Of a stretch of 64,000 bases of DNA, positions 51,900 through 60,146 are shown piece by piece (position 1 is the stretch's first letter; each line of letters begins with the position of its first letter). The notes under the pieces are model-generated. The model was given only the letters and a program-made list of their open reading frames with translations. It did no database searches and had not been told where the DNA came from. Source of the DNA: Candidatus Accumulibacter proximus (lineage in GTDB: Bacteria; Pseudomonadota; Gammaproteobacteria; Burkholderiales; Rhodocyclaceae); contig JADJMH010000018.1 of assembly GCA_016709675.1 (NCBI GenBank), positions 62,001-126,000 of the forward strand, in the 5' to 3' direction. A program made the position numbers and the translations under genes.

Positions 51900-52925
51900 T
51901 CAAGCCGAAAAACGCTGCGTGAAAGCCACGAACTCGTCGAGCCTGGCGCGCGCCGCACCCGAAGCGATGGCTGCGAAGGCCTGGTCGACACCGTCGGCCA
52001 GGGTGTCAGCCAGACCGCTGACGTAGATGCTGGCACCGGCATTCAGGGCGACGATGTCACGCGCGGCGCCACCGCGGTCCTCGAGCGCAGCCAGCAACAT
52101 CGCTTTCGACTCCTCGACGTTGGCCACGCGCAATACGCGCGGGTCGTGCACCGGCAGGTTGAACTGTTCCGGGTGGACGGTGTACTCCTCGACGCGACCG
52201 TTCTTCAGCTCACCGACCAGCGTCTCACCGGAAATCGAGATCTCGTCGAGACCTTCACGGCCAAAGACGGACAGTGCGTGCGAGCTACCGAGTCGCTGCA
52301 GAACACGCACCTGGATACCCACCAGGTCGGGATGAAAGACGCCGAGGACCTGATTGGCCGCATTGGCCGGGTTGGTCAGCGGACCGAGGATGTTGAACAG
52401 CGTGCGCACGCCGAGCTCGCGGCGTACCGGCCCCGCGTGCTTCATCGCGCTGTGGTGGTTGGGGGCGAACATGAAGCCGATGCCGACTTCATCAACGCTG
52501 CGGCCGACCTGCTCCGGCGTCAGGTTGATATTCGCCCCGAGCGCTTCGAGAACGTCGGCGCTGCCCGATTGCGAGGAGACCGAGCGTCCGCCATGCTTGG
52601 CGACGCGTGCCCCGGCCGCGGCGGCGACAAACATCGCCGCCGTCGAGATGTTGAAGGTTTGCGCGCCGTCGCCGCCAGTGCCGCAGGTGTCGACCAGGTG
52701 CGAGCGGTCGCTGACCTGGACCTTGGTCGACAGCTCGCGCATGACCTGTGCTGCGGCCGAGATTTCGCCGATCGTTTCCTTCTTCACGCGCAGGCCAATA
52801 GTGATCGCCGCCATCATCACCGGCGTCACTTCGCCACCCATGATCTGGTACATCAGGGAAACCATCTCGTCGTGAAAGATTTCGCGGTGTTCGATGACCC
52901 GCGCCAGGGCGTCCTGGGGCTTCAT
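51900..52925 (-). CDS. trpD: Anthranilate phosphoribosyltransferase
   Basis: This 341-residue enzyme transfers phosphoribose from PRPP to anthranilate. It has the PRPP loop [40 protein letters not shown], and [20 protein letters not shown], then [17 protein letters not shown]. All characteristic motifs are present. Its ATG at 52925 overlaps the trpG stop by 4 bases. Confidence 0.97.
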   Translation of the reverse strand: MKPQDALARVIEHREIFHDEMVSLMYQIMGGEVTPVMMAAITIGLRVKKETIGEISAAAQVMRELSTKVQVSDRSHLVDTCGTGGDGAQTFNISTAAMFVAAAAGARVAKHGGRSVSSQSGSADVLEALGANINLTPEQVGRSVDEVGIGFMFAPNHHSAMKHAGPVRRELGVRTLFNILGPLTNPANAANQVLGVFHPDLVGIQVRVLQRLGSSHALSVFGREGLDEISISGETLVGELKNGRVEEYTVHPEQFNLPVHDPRVLRVANVEESKAMLLAALEDRGGAARDIVALNAGASIYVSGLADTLADGVDQAFAAIASGAARARLDEFVAFTQRFSA

Positions 52926-53494
52926 TGGGCTTGCTCCTCGAGGAAGTTCTGCAATAAGTCGTGGCCGCACTCGGTCAGGATCGACTCCGGGTGGAACTGG
53001 ACACCCTCGACCGCCAGCGTCTTGTGGCGCAGGCCCATGATTTCGCCGTCGTCGGTCCAGGCGGTCACTTCCAGGCAGGCCGGCAAGGACTTCCGTTCGA
53101 CGGCCAGCGAATGGTAGCGCGTACAGGTCAGCGGATTCGGCAGCCCGCGGAAGACACCCTGCGCCGTATGATGCACCGGCGATACCTTGCCATGCATCAG
53201 CTTCTGCGCGTGCACGACGCGGCCGCCAAAGGCCTCACCGATCGCCTGATGGCCGAGGCATACCCCGAGCAGAGGAATCCTGCCGGCAAACTCGCGAATC
53301 GCCGCCAGCGAGATGCCGGCCTGGGCCGGCGCACACGGGCCAGGAGAGATCACCAGGAAAGCGGGCTGCAGGCGAGCGATCTCGTGAAGGGAAATGGCAT
53401 CGTTGCGGAATACCCGGACCTCCTGCCCCAGCTCGCCGAAGTACTGCACGAGGTTGTAGGTGAAGGAGTCGTAGTTGTCGATCATCAGCAGCAT
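52922..53494 (-). CDS. trpG: Anthranilate synthase component II (glutamine amidotransferase)
   Basis: This 190-residue class I amidotransferase supplies ammonia to TrpE. The catalytic triad is intact: the nucleophile Cys in [17 protein letters not shown], and His and Glu in [11 protein letters not shown]. It begins [20 protein letters not shown] and has the oxyanion strand [16 protein letters not shown]. It is the first trp gene here; trpE is not in the window, and the sequence upstream is a small island with a toxin-antitoxin pair and short repeats. Confidence 0.97.
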   Translation of the reverse strand: MLLMIDNYDSFTYNLVQYFGELGQEVRVFRNDAISLHEIARLQPAFLVISPGPCAPAQAGISLAAIREFAGRIPLLGVCLGHQAIGEAFGGRVVHAQKLMHGKVSPVHHTAQGVFRGLPNPLTCTRYHSLAVERKSLPACLEVTAWTDDGEIMGLRHKTLAVEGVQFHPESILTECGHDLLQNFLEEQAQ

Positions 53495-53542
53495 AAAGCG
53501 TCTATCCTCTTGATTCTTCTACAACGCTTTGCTGGGCTTTGC

Positions 53543-53556
53543 TCTTGATACCCCCA
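53543..53556. repeat. Left copy of a 14-base direct repeat
   Basis: The sequence TCTTGATACCCCCA occurs here and again at 54491-54504. Immediately after it, TACCCCCA recurs at 53561-53568. The two 14-base copies bracket the toxin-antitoxin pair at 53719-54385, about 950 bases apart. They may be the attachment or target-site duplication of a small mobile insertion, or remnants of two integrase/att borders. Confidence 0.45.
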
Positions 53557-53718
53557 GAAGTACCCCCAATTTGCTTTGGTGCCCTTGCGCTGAGAACGTG
53601 CGAATTCAGAAGTTGCCATTCTCTCCCATTACGCAGTGCGATGAAACCCTGATTTACGAATGCCGGCATTCGCCTGGGATCGACTGTCGCAACTAGCGAC
53701 GCCCGGTCAGCGACACCA

Positions 53719-54021
53719 TCAGGTCAGCACCTCAAGTCCCTTGCGGTCGATGACCGACAACAGGCGCAACGCGGCACCGCTGGGTTTCTTCTCGCCGTTC
53801 TCCCACTTCTGCACAGTCGACACGCTGGCGTTCAGGTACGCGGCAAAGACGCCCTGGCTGATATGCAGGCGCTCGCGCAGATTGCGGATGGTGTCGGCGG
53901 TGTAGGACGGCGGCGGCAGCGCCTGCGCCTCGAAGTCGCGCAGGGTCTGCTTGTCGACGGCGCCCGCGTCGTGCAGGCCGCGCATCGTTTCGCGCATTTC
54001 GTCAATCATCCGTTTGCTCAT
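53719..54021 (-). CDS. HTH antitoxin (HigA/YiaG-like)
   Basis: This 100-residue DNA-binding antitoxin has an XRE helix-turn-helix in the second half (TIRNLRERLHISQGVFAAYL, then NASVSTVQKWENGEKKPSGA). The N-terminal segment (DEMRETMRGLHDAGAVDKQT) is amphipathic and likely binds the toxin. The start at 54021 overlaps the toxin stop by 20 bases, so the order is toxin then antitoxin, as in higBA modules. It probably represses its own operon. Confidence 0.88.
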   Translation of the reverse strand: MSKRMIDEMRETMRGLHDAGAVDKQTLRDFEAQALPPPSYTADTIRNLRERLHISQGVFAAYLNASVSTVQKWENGEKKPSGAALRLLSVIDRKGLEVLT

Positions 54022-54385
54022 GGCTCAACTCCTTCAATTCCCCGCGTTCAAGGGCCTTGGCCAGGGCGGAACGTTCCAGCCCGAGCAGAACCTCCGCCAC
54101 CCGCTTGAACATTTCCAGTTCCTTGCCGCTGATGTTGTCGCGTTCGTTTTTCTCGAACCCGTAGAGAAAGAGCAGCATCCCGGCAAACCGTGTGGCAACA
54201 ATGGTGCGCGTGCTACCACTCTTGCCGCGCCCCGGCATCGCCACCCGTTGCTTGAACACGTTGCCACCGAGGTCGGCGTCGATCAGGCCACGTTCCATCT
54301 GCGCCACGGCGTTCAAGAGCGCGCCATCGGTGACACCGGCCTTGCCGGCCCAGCGCTCGAAGGTCTTGGTCTTGAATACTCTCAT
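54002..54385 (-). CDS. RelE/HigB-like toxin
   Basis: This 127-residue protein has the pattern of RelE-superfamily toxins that pair with YiaG-like antitoxins: MRVFKTKTFERWAGKAGVTD, GLIDADLGGNVFKQRVAMPG, RGKSGSTRTIVATRFAGMLL, FLYGFEKNERDNIS. The arginine-rich strands and FLYGFEKNERDNIS end are typical of the family and supply the mRNA-cleavage site. The ATG at 54385 is the first in-frame start inside the conserved region. It lies in the island between trpG and the MutT/ThiE gene. Confidence 0.88.
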   Translation of the reverse strand: MRVFKTKTFERWAGKAGVTDGALLNAVAQMERGLIDADLGGNVFKQRVAMPGRGKSGSTRTIVATRFAGMLLFLYGFEKNERDNISGKELEMFKRVAEVLLGLERSALAKALERGELKELSHEQTDD

Positions 54386-54476
54386 GCGGCATTGTAGCAC
54401 CAAGTGCGATAGAACTTAACCAGGCTTTGCCGGGCGCGCCTTCCCTTGCTCCGCTGTTGACTTTGCTGCGGCGCGT

Positions 54477-54504
54477 TGGGGGTACCGCTGTCTTGATACC
54501 CCCA
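54477..54504. repeat. Right copy of the 14-base repeat, within an inverted repeat
   Basis: TCTTGATACCCCCA at 54491-54504 repeats 53543-53556 in direct orientation. It also forms an 8-base perfect inverted repeat, TGGGGGTA (54477-54484) with TACCCCCA (54497-54504). It marks the right border of the toxin-antitoxin island. Confidence 0.45.
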
Positions 54505-54677
54505 ACTCCACCTCCCACGCCGCTCCGTCACGGCGCTTGCACCAGAAACGGCAAGCCCTTCCCCTTCTCTGCATCTATCTGGGCCACGCCCGCATGCGGC
54601 ATAGCTGGGCATCACCCTATCGCTGCGACATTCGCTCGACGCGGTCATCCGACGCAGGCCGACCCCGGTTCAGGTCA

Positions 54678-55625
54678 TCAGCACCAGCCACGCATCAGCG
54701 CGATGCCGTGGCCACCGCTGCTCCGGGCCGTTTCGAGCATCTCCGGCGCCAGCCCACCAAGTGCATAGACCGGTAGCGGCGAACGCTCGACCAGACGCGA
54801 GAACTCCGGCCAGCCGATGCCGATCGATCCGGGATGGCTGGCCGTTGGCAACACCGGGCCAAGGACAACGAAGTCGAGCCCGAGTCCGGCTGCGCGCACC
54901 AGATCGGCAGCCGTGTGACACGACGCAGCCACCCGGTCGAAGTCTGGCCGGCGGTCGATCTGCCAGAGCCGGTGGGACGAGAGATGGAGCCCCTGGGCGC
55001 CGACAGCGCGCGCGAGTTCCTGGTCGTCGTTGATCAGGACCCTCGCCTGGTCGTGCCCACGTGCCAAGGCGACGACCGCGCGCGCGAAATCGTGGCGCTG
55101 CGCCGGCGGCAACGTCTTGTCGCGCAGCTGGATCAAGCGCAATCCGCTCGCCAGCGCCTTGTCGAGCCGCACCAGCTCGGCATCCACCCCGTGCTCTTCG
55201 GCATTGGTCAGCGCGTACTGCGGCGGCAGCGCCAGCGCGCGCAGGATGGGGTCATTGGCGGGCAGGATCGGGCCAACGCTGGCCACCTCGCCGGCCGGCA
55301 GCCAGACCAGGGCGCTGTGTTCGATCGGGGTGAGCTCGCCATGCCATGCGCTGACCCGGAAGAAGCGCAGACGAACGGTGGCGTGCGGATAGGTAAACTC
55401 GCAGCAGACCCACGGCCAGGCCCGGTCGACCATCACGCCAAGCTCTTCGTGCAATTCGCGCACCAGCGCCTGGCGCGACGTCTCGCCCGGCTCGACCTTG
55501 CCGCCGGGAAATTCCCAGTAGCCGGCGTAGACCTTCCCGGGCGGGCGCTGCGCGAGCAGGAACTGCGGCCTCGCCGGATCTCCGCGCAGCATCACCGCCG
55601 CGGCCACCTCGGTAAGCTGAGTCAT
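54678..55625 (-). CDS. MutT (Nudix) fused to a ThiE-like domain
   Basis: This is a 315-residue fusion. Residues ~1-130 are a MutT-type 8-oxo-dGTP diphosphatase with a perfect Nudix box (GGKVEPGETSRQALVRELHE, then ELGV). Residues ~145-315 resemble thiamine-phosphate synthase (LRLIQLRDKTL, RVLINDDQELARAVGAQGLH, LSSHRL, FVVLGPVLPTASHPG, YALGGL). In betaproteobacteria this fusion is common; the ThiE-like part often lacks full thiamine function, and its role is uncertain. It is the gene after the repeat at 54504, followed by the DUF815 gene upstream on the same strand. Confidence 0.92.
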   Translation of the reverse strand: MTQLTEVAAAVMLRGDPARPQFLLAQRPPGKVYAGYWEFPGGKVEPGETSRQALVRELHEELGVMVDRAWPWVCCEFTYPHATVRLRFFRVSAWHGELTPIEHSALVWLPAGEVASVGPILPANDPILRALALPPQYALTNAEEHGVDAELVRLDKALASGLRLIQLRDKTLPPAQRHDFARAVVALARGHDQARVLINDDQELARAVGAQGLHLSSHRLWQIDRRPDFDRVAASCHTAADLVRAAGLGLDFVVLGPVLPTASHPGSIGIGWPEFSRLVERSPLPVYALGGLAPEMLETARSSGGHGIALMRGWC

Positions 55626-55662
55626 CTCGCGACCGATCCTGCCAACACACTTGTGAAACAGC

Positions 55663-56625
55663 TCACTTCGTGCTCGCGGAACGCTTGCGCGCGGCAGCCG
55701 GTAACGCCGGACGCACGGCAGTGGTGCGCTGCCGCGCCGGACGTCCTGGCAAAGCGTGATGGCGGCCCGCCCAATCCCTGGCGAACTGCCAGGCAACGCG
55801 GCCACTGCGCGAACCCCGCTCGAGCGCCCAGTTGAGCGCCTCACGTTCGGCGCGGACGATCTCGTCCTGACCACAACCGAACGATCGCAGCCAGTGGGCA
55901 ACGATGTGGAGATAGGCGTCCTGGTCAAAGGGATAGAACGAGATCCACAGGCCGAAGCGCTCCGACAGCGAAATCTTCTCCTCGATGGCCTCACCCGGAT
56001 GAATCTCCTCACCAACGCGCTTGCTCTCGAGGTTCTCGGCGAAATACTCGGGCATCAGGTGCCGGCGGTTCGATGTGGCATAGATCAGGACATTGTCGGG
56101 CGGCGCCGCGATTGAGCCGTCGAGCACCACTTTCAGCGCCTTGTAGCGCGCATCCCCCGCATCGAAGGAGAGATCGTCGCAGAAGACGATAAAGCGCTCG
56201 GGGCGACCGTCGATCAGTTCGACGATGTCGGGCAGATCGGTCAGGTCGCCCTTCTCGACCTCGATCACGCGCAGACCGCGTGGCGCGTATTCGTTGAGCA
56301 CAGCCTTGATCAGCGACGACTTGCCGGAGCCGCGCGCACCGGTGAGCAGGACGTTGTTCGCCGGCTGCCCAGCGACGAACTGGTGCGTGTTGGCGTCGAT
56401 GCGTGCCTTCTGCTGGTCAATGTCCTGCAGGTCGCCGAGTCGGATGCCAGGCAGCCGGGTAATCGGCTGCAGATAGCCCCTCCCGTGCCTCGTGCGCCAG
56501 CGAAACGCGCTGGCCGCTGCCCAATCGGGGGCCGGCGAGACAGGCGGCAACAAAGGCTCGACGCGATCGAGAAACTGCTCGATGCGGACGAGAAAGGTCG
56601 CAAGTTGCCGGAAAGGATCAGTCAT
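55663..56625 (-). CDS. DUF815 AAA-type ATPase
   Basis: This 320-residue predicted ATPase has a Walker A LLTGARGSGKSSLIKAVLNE, a Walker B IVFCDDLSFD, and the family phrases VLDGSIAAPPDNVLIYATSN, RRHLMPEY, SLSERFGLWISFYPFDQDAY. The function is not established; it is an AAA+-like protein found in betaproteobacteria near mutT. The C-terminal ~40 residues are basic and low-complexity (RPARQRTTAVRPALPAAARK). The start at 56625 is chosen for agreement with the family; it is divergent from mltA with 48 bases between. Confidence 0.9.
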   Translation of the reverse strand: MTDPFRQLATFLVRIEQFLDRVEPLLPPVSPAPDWAAASAFRWRTRHGRGYLQPITRLPGIRLGDLQDIDQQKARIDANTHQFVAGQPANNVLLTGARGSGKSSLIKAVLNEYAPRGLRVIEVEKGDLTDLPDIVELIDGRPERFIVFCDDLSFDAGDARYKALKVVLDGSIAAPPDNVLIYATSNRRHLMPEYFAENLESKRVGEEIHPGEAIEEKISLSERFGLWISFYPFDQDAYLHIVAHWLRSFGCGQDEIVRAEREALNWALERGSRSGRVAWQFARDWAGRHHALPGRPARQRTTAVRPALPAAARKRSASTK

Positions 56626-56673
56626 CGAACAGTATACTTCGCAGGTTGACGAACCCGACACTCTAGCCAAACC

Positions 56674-57918
56674 ATGCGCAAATGCCAATCACCCTCACTA
56701 CTCGTTGCTGTCGTCACGCTGCTTGCCACGCTGCTCGCCGCTTGTAGCACCACCCGCGAGGGCTCATCCGGAAGTGTCTGTCCAGTATCACCGACCTGCC
56801 CAGCCTGTCCGCCATGCGGCACCGCCGCGGCACCGGGCGTCCCCCAACCTGCTGCCAGGCCACTGCAGGCCGCTCGCTGGAGCGAACTGCCCGGATGGAA
56901 CGAGGACGAACTCGCCGCCGCCTGGCCGGCTTTCCTGCAGTCATGTCGTGCGCTTGCCAGCCGCCCGCAGTGGCCGCAGTGGAAGTCCGTCTGCGACGAT
57001 GCCAGGGGGTTGGGCGTGCCGACCACGACCACCACCCGCCGTTTTTTTGAGTCGCGTTTCCTGCCCTGGCGGCTCACCAACACCGATGGCACAACGAGCG
57101 GGCTGGTGACGGGCTATTACGAGCCCCTCCTGCGCGGCTCGCGGACGCGGGGCAAACCCTATCTGCAGCCAGTGCTCGGTGTACCGCCCGATCTGCTGAC
57201 CATCGATCTTGCTTCGATCCTGCCTGATCTCAAGGGCATGCGCCTGCGCGGTCGTTTGCAGGGCAACAAGGTCGTTCCCTACTTCTCCCGAGCCGAAATC
57301 ACCGCTCAGGAAAAGGACACCCCGGATCGGGTCCTGCTCTATGTGGATGACGCCGTCGAACTGTTCTTCCTCCAGGTGCAGGGGTCAGGGCGAGTCCGAC
57401 TGGCCGACGGCAGCATGGTGCGGCTGGCCTACGCCGACCAGAACGGCCATCCGTATCAGTCAATCGGCAAGGTGCTGGTGGAGCGTGGCGAGATGACCCT
57501 CGAACAGGCATCGATGGCTTCGATCAAGCAGTGGGCGCGCGCCAATCCGCATCGCCTGAAGGAGCTGCTGAACGCCAACCCGAGTTACGTTTTCTTCCGA
57601 GAACAACCCGCCGGGCTTAACGACGGCGAAGGCCCTAGCGGCGCCCTGGGTGTACCGCTGACACCGGAGCGCAGCATTGCCGTCGATCCCCGCCACGTCC
57701 CCCTTGGCGCACCAGTCTTCCTGTCGACCAGCCAGCCCGACTCGGCGATACCCTTGCGCCGCCTCGTCCTGGCACAGGATACCGGCGGCGCAATACGCGG
57801 CGTCGTGCGCGCCGATCTGTTCTGGGGCTTCGGCAATCAGGCCGGCAATCAGGCCGGACGCATGAAGCAGCAGGGACAGATGTGGGTTCTTCTACCGCCG
57901 GAAGCTGCACCAAAATAG
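56674..57918 (+). CDS. mltA: Membrane-bound lytic murein transglycosylase A
   Basis: This 414-residue outer-membrane lipoprotein cleaves peptidoglycan to 1,6-anhydro muropeptides. A lipoprotein signal ends in LLAAC (Cys24). Domain A/B motifs are TGYYEPLLRGSRTR, FFLQVQGSGRVRLADGSMVR, YADQNGHPYQSIG and ALGVPLTPERSIAVDPRHVP; the 3D domain has the catalytic Asp in AQDTGGAIRGVVRADLFWGF. Residues between the signal and the first domain are proline/cysteine-rich. It is divergent from the DUF815 gene. Confidence 0.95.
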   Translation: MRKCQSPSLLVAVVTLLATLLAACSTTREGSSGSVCPVSPTCPACPPCGTAAAPGVPQPAARPLQAARWSELPGWNEDELAAAWPAFLQSCRALASRPQWPQWKSVCDDARGLGVPTTTTTRRFFESRFLPWRLTNTDGTTSGLVTGYYEPLLRGSRTRGKPYLQPVLGVPPDLLTIDLASILPDLKGMRLRGRLQGNKVVPYFSRAEITAQEKDTPDRVLLYVDDAVELFFLQVQGSGRVRLADGSMVRLAYADQNGHPYQSIGKVLVERGEMTLEQASMASIKQWARANPHRLKELLNANPSYVFFREQPAGLNDGEGPSGALGVPLTPERSIAVDPRHVPLGAPVFLSTSQPDSAIPLRRLVLAQDTGGAIRGVVRADLFWGFGNQAGNQAGRMKQQGQMWVLLPPEAAPK

Positions 57919-57998
57919 GCAAAGCACAGCGCTTTCTGGTCAGCGTAGCCCAGGAATGGTGCCCAGCGGAGGAGGATCGCCCCATTTCGGTGCATTAC

Positions 57999-58018
57999 CC
58001 TGCCCAAAAAAGGGCAGG
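57999..58018 (+). terminator. Hairpin after mltA
   Basis: CCTGCCC-AAAAAA-GGGCAGG is a perfect 7-base inverted repeat with a 6-A loop, about 80 bases after the mltA stop and about 30 bases before the sigma-54 promoter of amtB. It may terminate mltA, though there is no T-run after it. Confidence 0.4.
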
Positions 58019-58046
58019 ACTGACTGAATACCCGAGGCCCATGCTC

Positions 58047-58063
58047 CTGGCGCAGTACTTGCT
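58047..58063 (+). promoter_or_regulatory. Sigma-54 (RpoN) promoter of amtB
   Basis: CTGGCGCAGTACTTGCT matches the -24/-12 consensus YTGGCACGRNNNTTGCW with GG and GC exactly 10 bases apart. It lies 32 bases before the amtB ATG. Ammonium transporters are classically under NtrC/sigma-54 control, so context supports it. Confidence 0.75.
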
Positions 58064-58095
58064 TGATGGATTCGACCCGAATCTCAGGAGGAACC

Positions 58096-59298
58096 ATGGA
58101 AGCACTCAAGTCTGGTAGCGACGTTCTTTTCATTCTGCTCGGTGGCATCATGGTGTTGGCGATGCATTCCGGTTTTGCCTTTCTTGAACTGGGCACGGTA
58201 CGCAAGAAGAGCCAGGTTAATGCTCTGGTCAAGATACTGACCGATTTCTCGGTATCGACGCTCGCCTATTTCTTCGTCGGCTACAGCCTTGCTTACGGCG
58301 TGAACTTTTTCTCCGGTGCCGAAACGCTGTTGGCGAAAAACGGCTTCGAGTTGACCAAGTTCTTCTTTCTGCTCACCTTCGCGGCGGCGATCCCGGCGAT
58401 CGTTTCAGGCGGCATCGCCGAGCGGGCCAGGTTCTATCCGCAACTGGCGGCGACCTTTCTGATCGTTGCCTTCATCTACCCGTTCTTCGAAGGTATCGCC
58501 TGGAATCAGGCCTTCGGTATACAGGCCTGGCTGAAAGCAACCTACGGCGAGGAGTTCCACGACTTTGCCGGGTCGGTTGTGGTGCATGCAATGGGCGGCT
58601 GGATCGCCCTCCCGGCCGTTCTTCTGCTTGGCGCGCGCTATGGGCGCTACACCCGGGAAGGGCGAGTTTCGGCGCACCCACCGTCATCGATTCCCTTCCT
58701 GGCGCTCGGCGCCTGGATTCTGACCGTCGGCTGGTTTGGCTTCAACGTCATGAGCGCCCAGACGATCGACAAGATCTCGGGCTTGGTCGCCATCAATTCG
58801 CTGATGGCGATGGTTGGCGGCACGCTGGTGGCGATGGTGGCGGGCAGGAACGACCCGGGCTTCGTGCACAACGGCCCGCTCGCCGGGCTGGTGGCCGTCT
58901 GCGCCGGATCCGATCTGATGCACCCGATGGGTGCGCTGGTCGTTGGTGGCGTCGCCGGCGGCCTGTTCGTGGTGATGTTCACGCTGACGCAGAACCGCTG
59001 GAAAATCGACGACGTGCTCGGCGTCTGGCCGCTGCATGGTCTTTGCGGCGCCTGGGGCGGCATCGCCGCTGGCATCTTCGGCAGCAAGGCGCTGGGCGGC
59101 GTCGGCGGCGTCGCCTTCATGCCGCAGTTGCTGATGACCGGATTGGCAATCACCATTGCTTTGGTCGGCAGCACCCTGGTGTACGGCCTGCTAAAATCGA
59201 CCGTCGGCCTGCGCCTCGATCAGGAACAGGAGTATAGCGGCGCCGATCTCTCGATCCACAAGATCACCGCAACGCCCGAGCGCGAAACCAACTGGTGA
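58096..59298 (+). CDS. amtB: Ammonium transporter
   Basis: This 400-residue inner-membrane channel has 11 predicted helices. The conserved aspartate and the pore histidines are in DFAGSVVVHAMGGWIALPAV and in VWPLHGLCGAWGGIAAGIFG. It has GGIAERARFYPQLAATFL and FIYPFFEGIAWNQAFG, typical of the family. The ATG at 58096 follows AGGAGG 6 bases upstream; there is no cleavable signal peptide. No glnK accompanies it here. The RpoN promoter at 58047-58063 points to nitrogen regulation. Confidence 0.94.
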   Translation: MEALKSGSDVLFILLGGIMVLAMHSGFAFLELGTVRKKSQVNALVKILTDFSVSTLAYFFVGYSLAYGVNFFSGAETLLAKNGFELTKFFFLLTFAAAIPAIVSGGIAERARFYPQLAATFLIVAFIYPFFEGIAWNQAFGIQAWLKATYGEEFHDFAGSVVVHAMGGWIALPAVLLLGARYGRYTREGRVSAHPPSSIPFLALGAWILTVGWFGFNVMSAQTIDKISGLVAINSLMAMVGGTLVAMVAGRNDPGFVHNGPLAGLVAVCAGSDLMHPMGALVVGGVAGGLFVVMFTLTQNRWKIDDVLGVWPLHGLCGAWGGIAAGIFGSKALGGVGGVAFMPQLLMTGLAITIALVGSTLVYGLLKSTVGLRLDQEQEYSGADLSIHKITATPERETNW

Positions 59299-59439
59299 CG
59301 ACGTCGAAATCATGCTGAACGGGCGATCGGTCCAAGCAGGACCGGCCGTTCGCGAAGCGGTCGCACGACCGCGCTGCCATTCCGCTTGCCGGGGGAAATG
59401 GCGGTGGCCATTGCGGTCTTTGGCGAATTTCAGCGCAGC

Positions 59440-60039
59440 TCAGTGGCCGAGAGAACTGACGACCTGCGAGAAGGTCTGCGCAATTTCCGCCGTTTGCGGT
59501 GTCAGCCCCATCTGGCGCTCGATCTGCGACAACTGGAACACCCCGCAGAGGACGTGGTGATCCTCTTCGTCATGGTCGACAACCAGGCAATGAGACGCTC
59601 CCATCTCCTTGAGTGCGGCAAGCACATTGCCAACTCGGGCTGTACTCACGTCTCTCAGGTGCATGACCTCGGCGTCGTCGTGCTTGCTGATCATGACATC
59701 GCCGACCACTAGTTCGTTCGGGCGAACGCCCTTGGTATGAGCCACGGCCAGTGGCCGGTGTCCCTTGGTCCCCGCTTCGGTCACTATGCCCAGCAGGTGC
59801 CTCTGCCCATCGGCGACCAGCAAATACTGCGTATGGCATAGCGCCATGGCCTTGTTGGCATCGTCGAGCGAAGCATCGCGAGCAATGGTTACCGGCGCGA
59901 CGCGCTGCAAATCGGTCATCACTGCCAGTGCCGGTGACTGGGCGTCAACCGCTGGCCGGGCTGCCGGTTTGGGCAGGTAACACGGAACCCCCCTCTGGAG
60001 CCTGGTCCAGGGTAGAGGTTTGAAGCGCGTATCGGGCAT
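59440..60039 (-). CDS. CBS-domain protein
   Basis: This 199-residue protein has two CBS motifs (VTIARDASLDDANKAMALCH, then TQYLLVADGQRHLLGIVTEA; and MHLRDVSTARVGNVLAALKE, then MGASHCLVVDHDEEDHHVLC). CBS pairs bind adenine nucleotides and act as energy or ionic sensors. The N-terminal ~45 residues are proline-rich and unconserved. A redox-active role for the paired cysteines is only a guess. It is between amtB (convergent) and the PIG-L gene. Confidence 0.88.
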   Translation of the reverse strand: MPDTRFKPLPWTRLQRGVPCYLPKPAARPAVDAQSPALAVMTDLQRVAPVTIARDASLDDANKAMALCHTQYLLVADGQRHLLGIVTEAGTKGHRPLAVAHTKGVRPNELVVGDVMISKHDDAEVMHLRDVSTARVGNVLAALKEMGASHCLVVDHDEEDHHVLCGVFQLSQIERQMGLTPQTAEIAQTFSQVVSSLGH

Positions 60040-60146
60040 TTTCGGATTCCTCCTCGTCTGTGGTTGACGGGAGAATTAAAGCACCGATGATTCCTCGCTG
60101 GCAAGCAATCGAAACCTCGCTGCCGGTACAGGTCATCTGGGGCGGC

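Noticed and set aside
53500..53660. Short minus-strand peptide starting MATSEFARSQRKG before trpG
   Set aside because: It could be the start of an integrase-like gene, but only ~40 codons are open and no motif is present.
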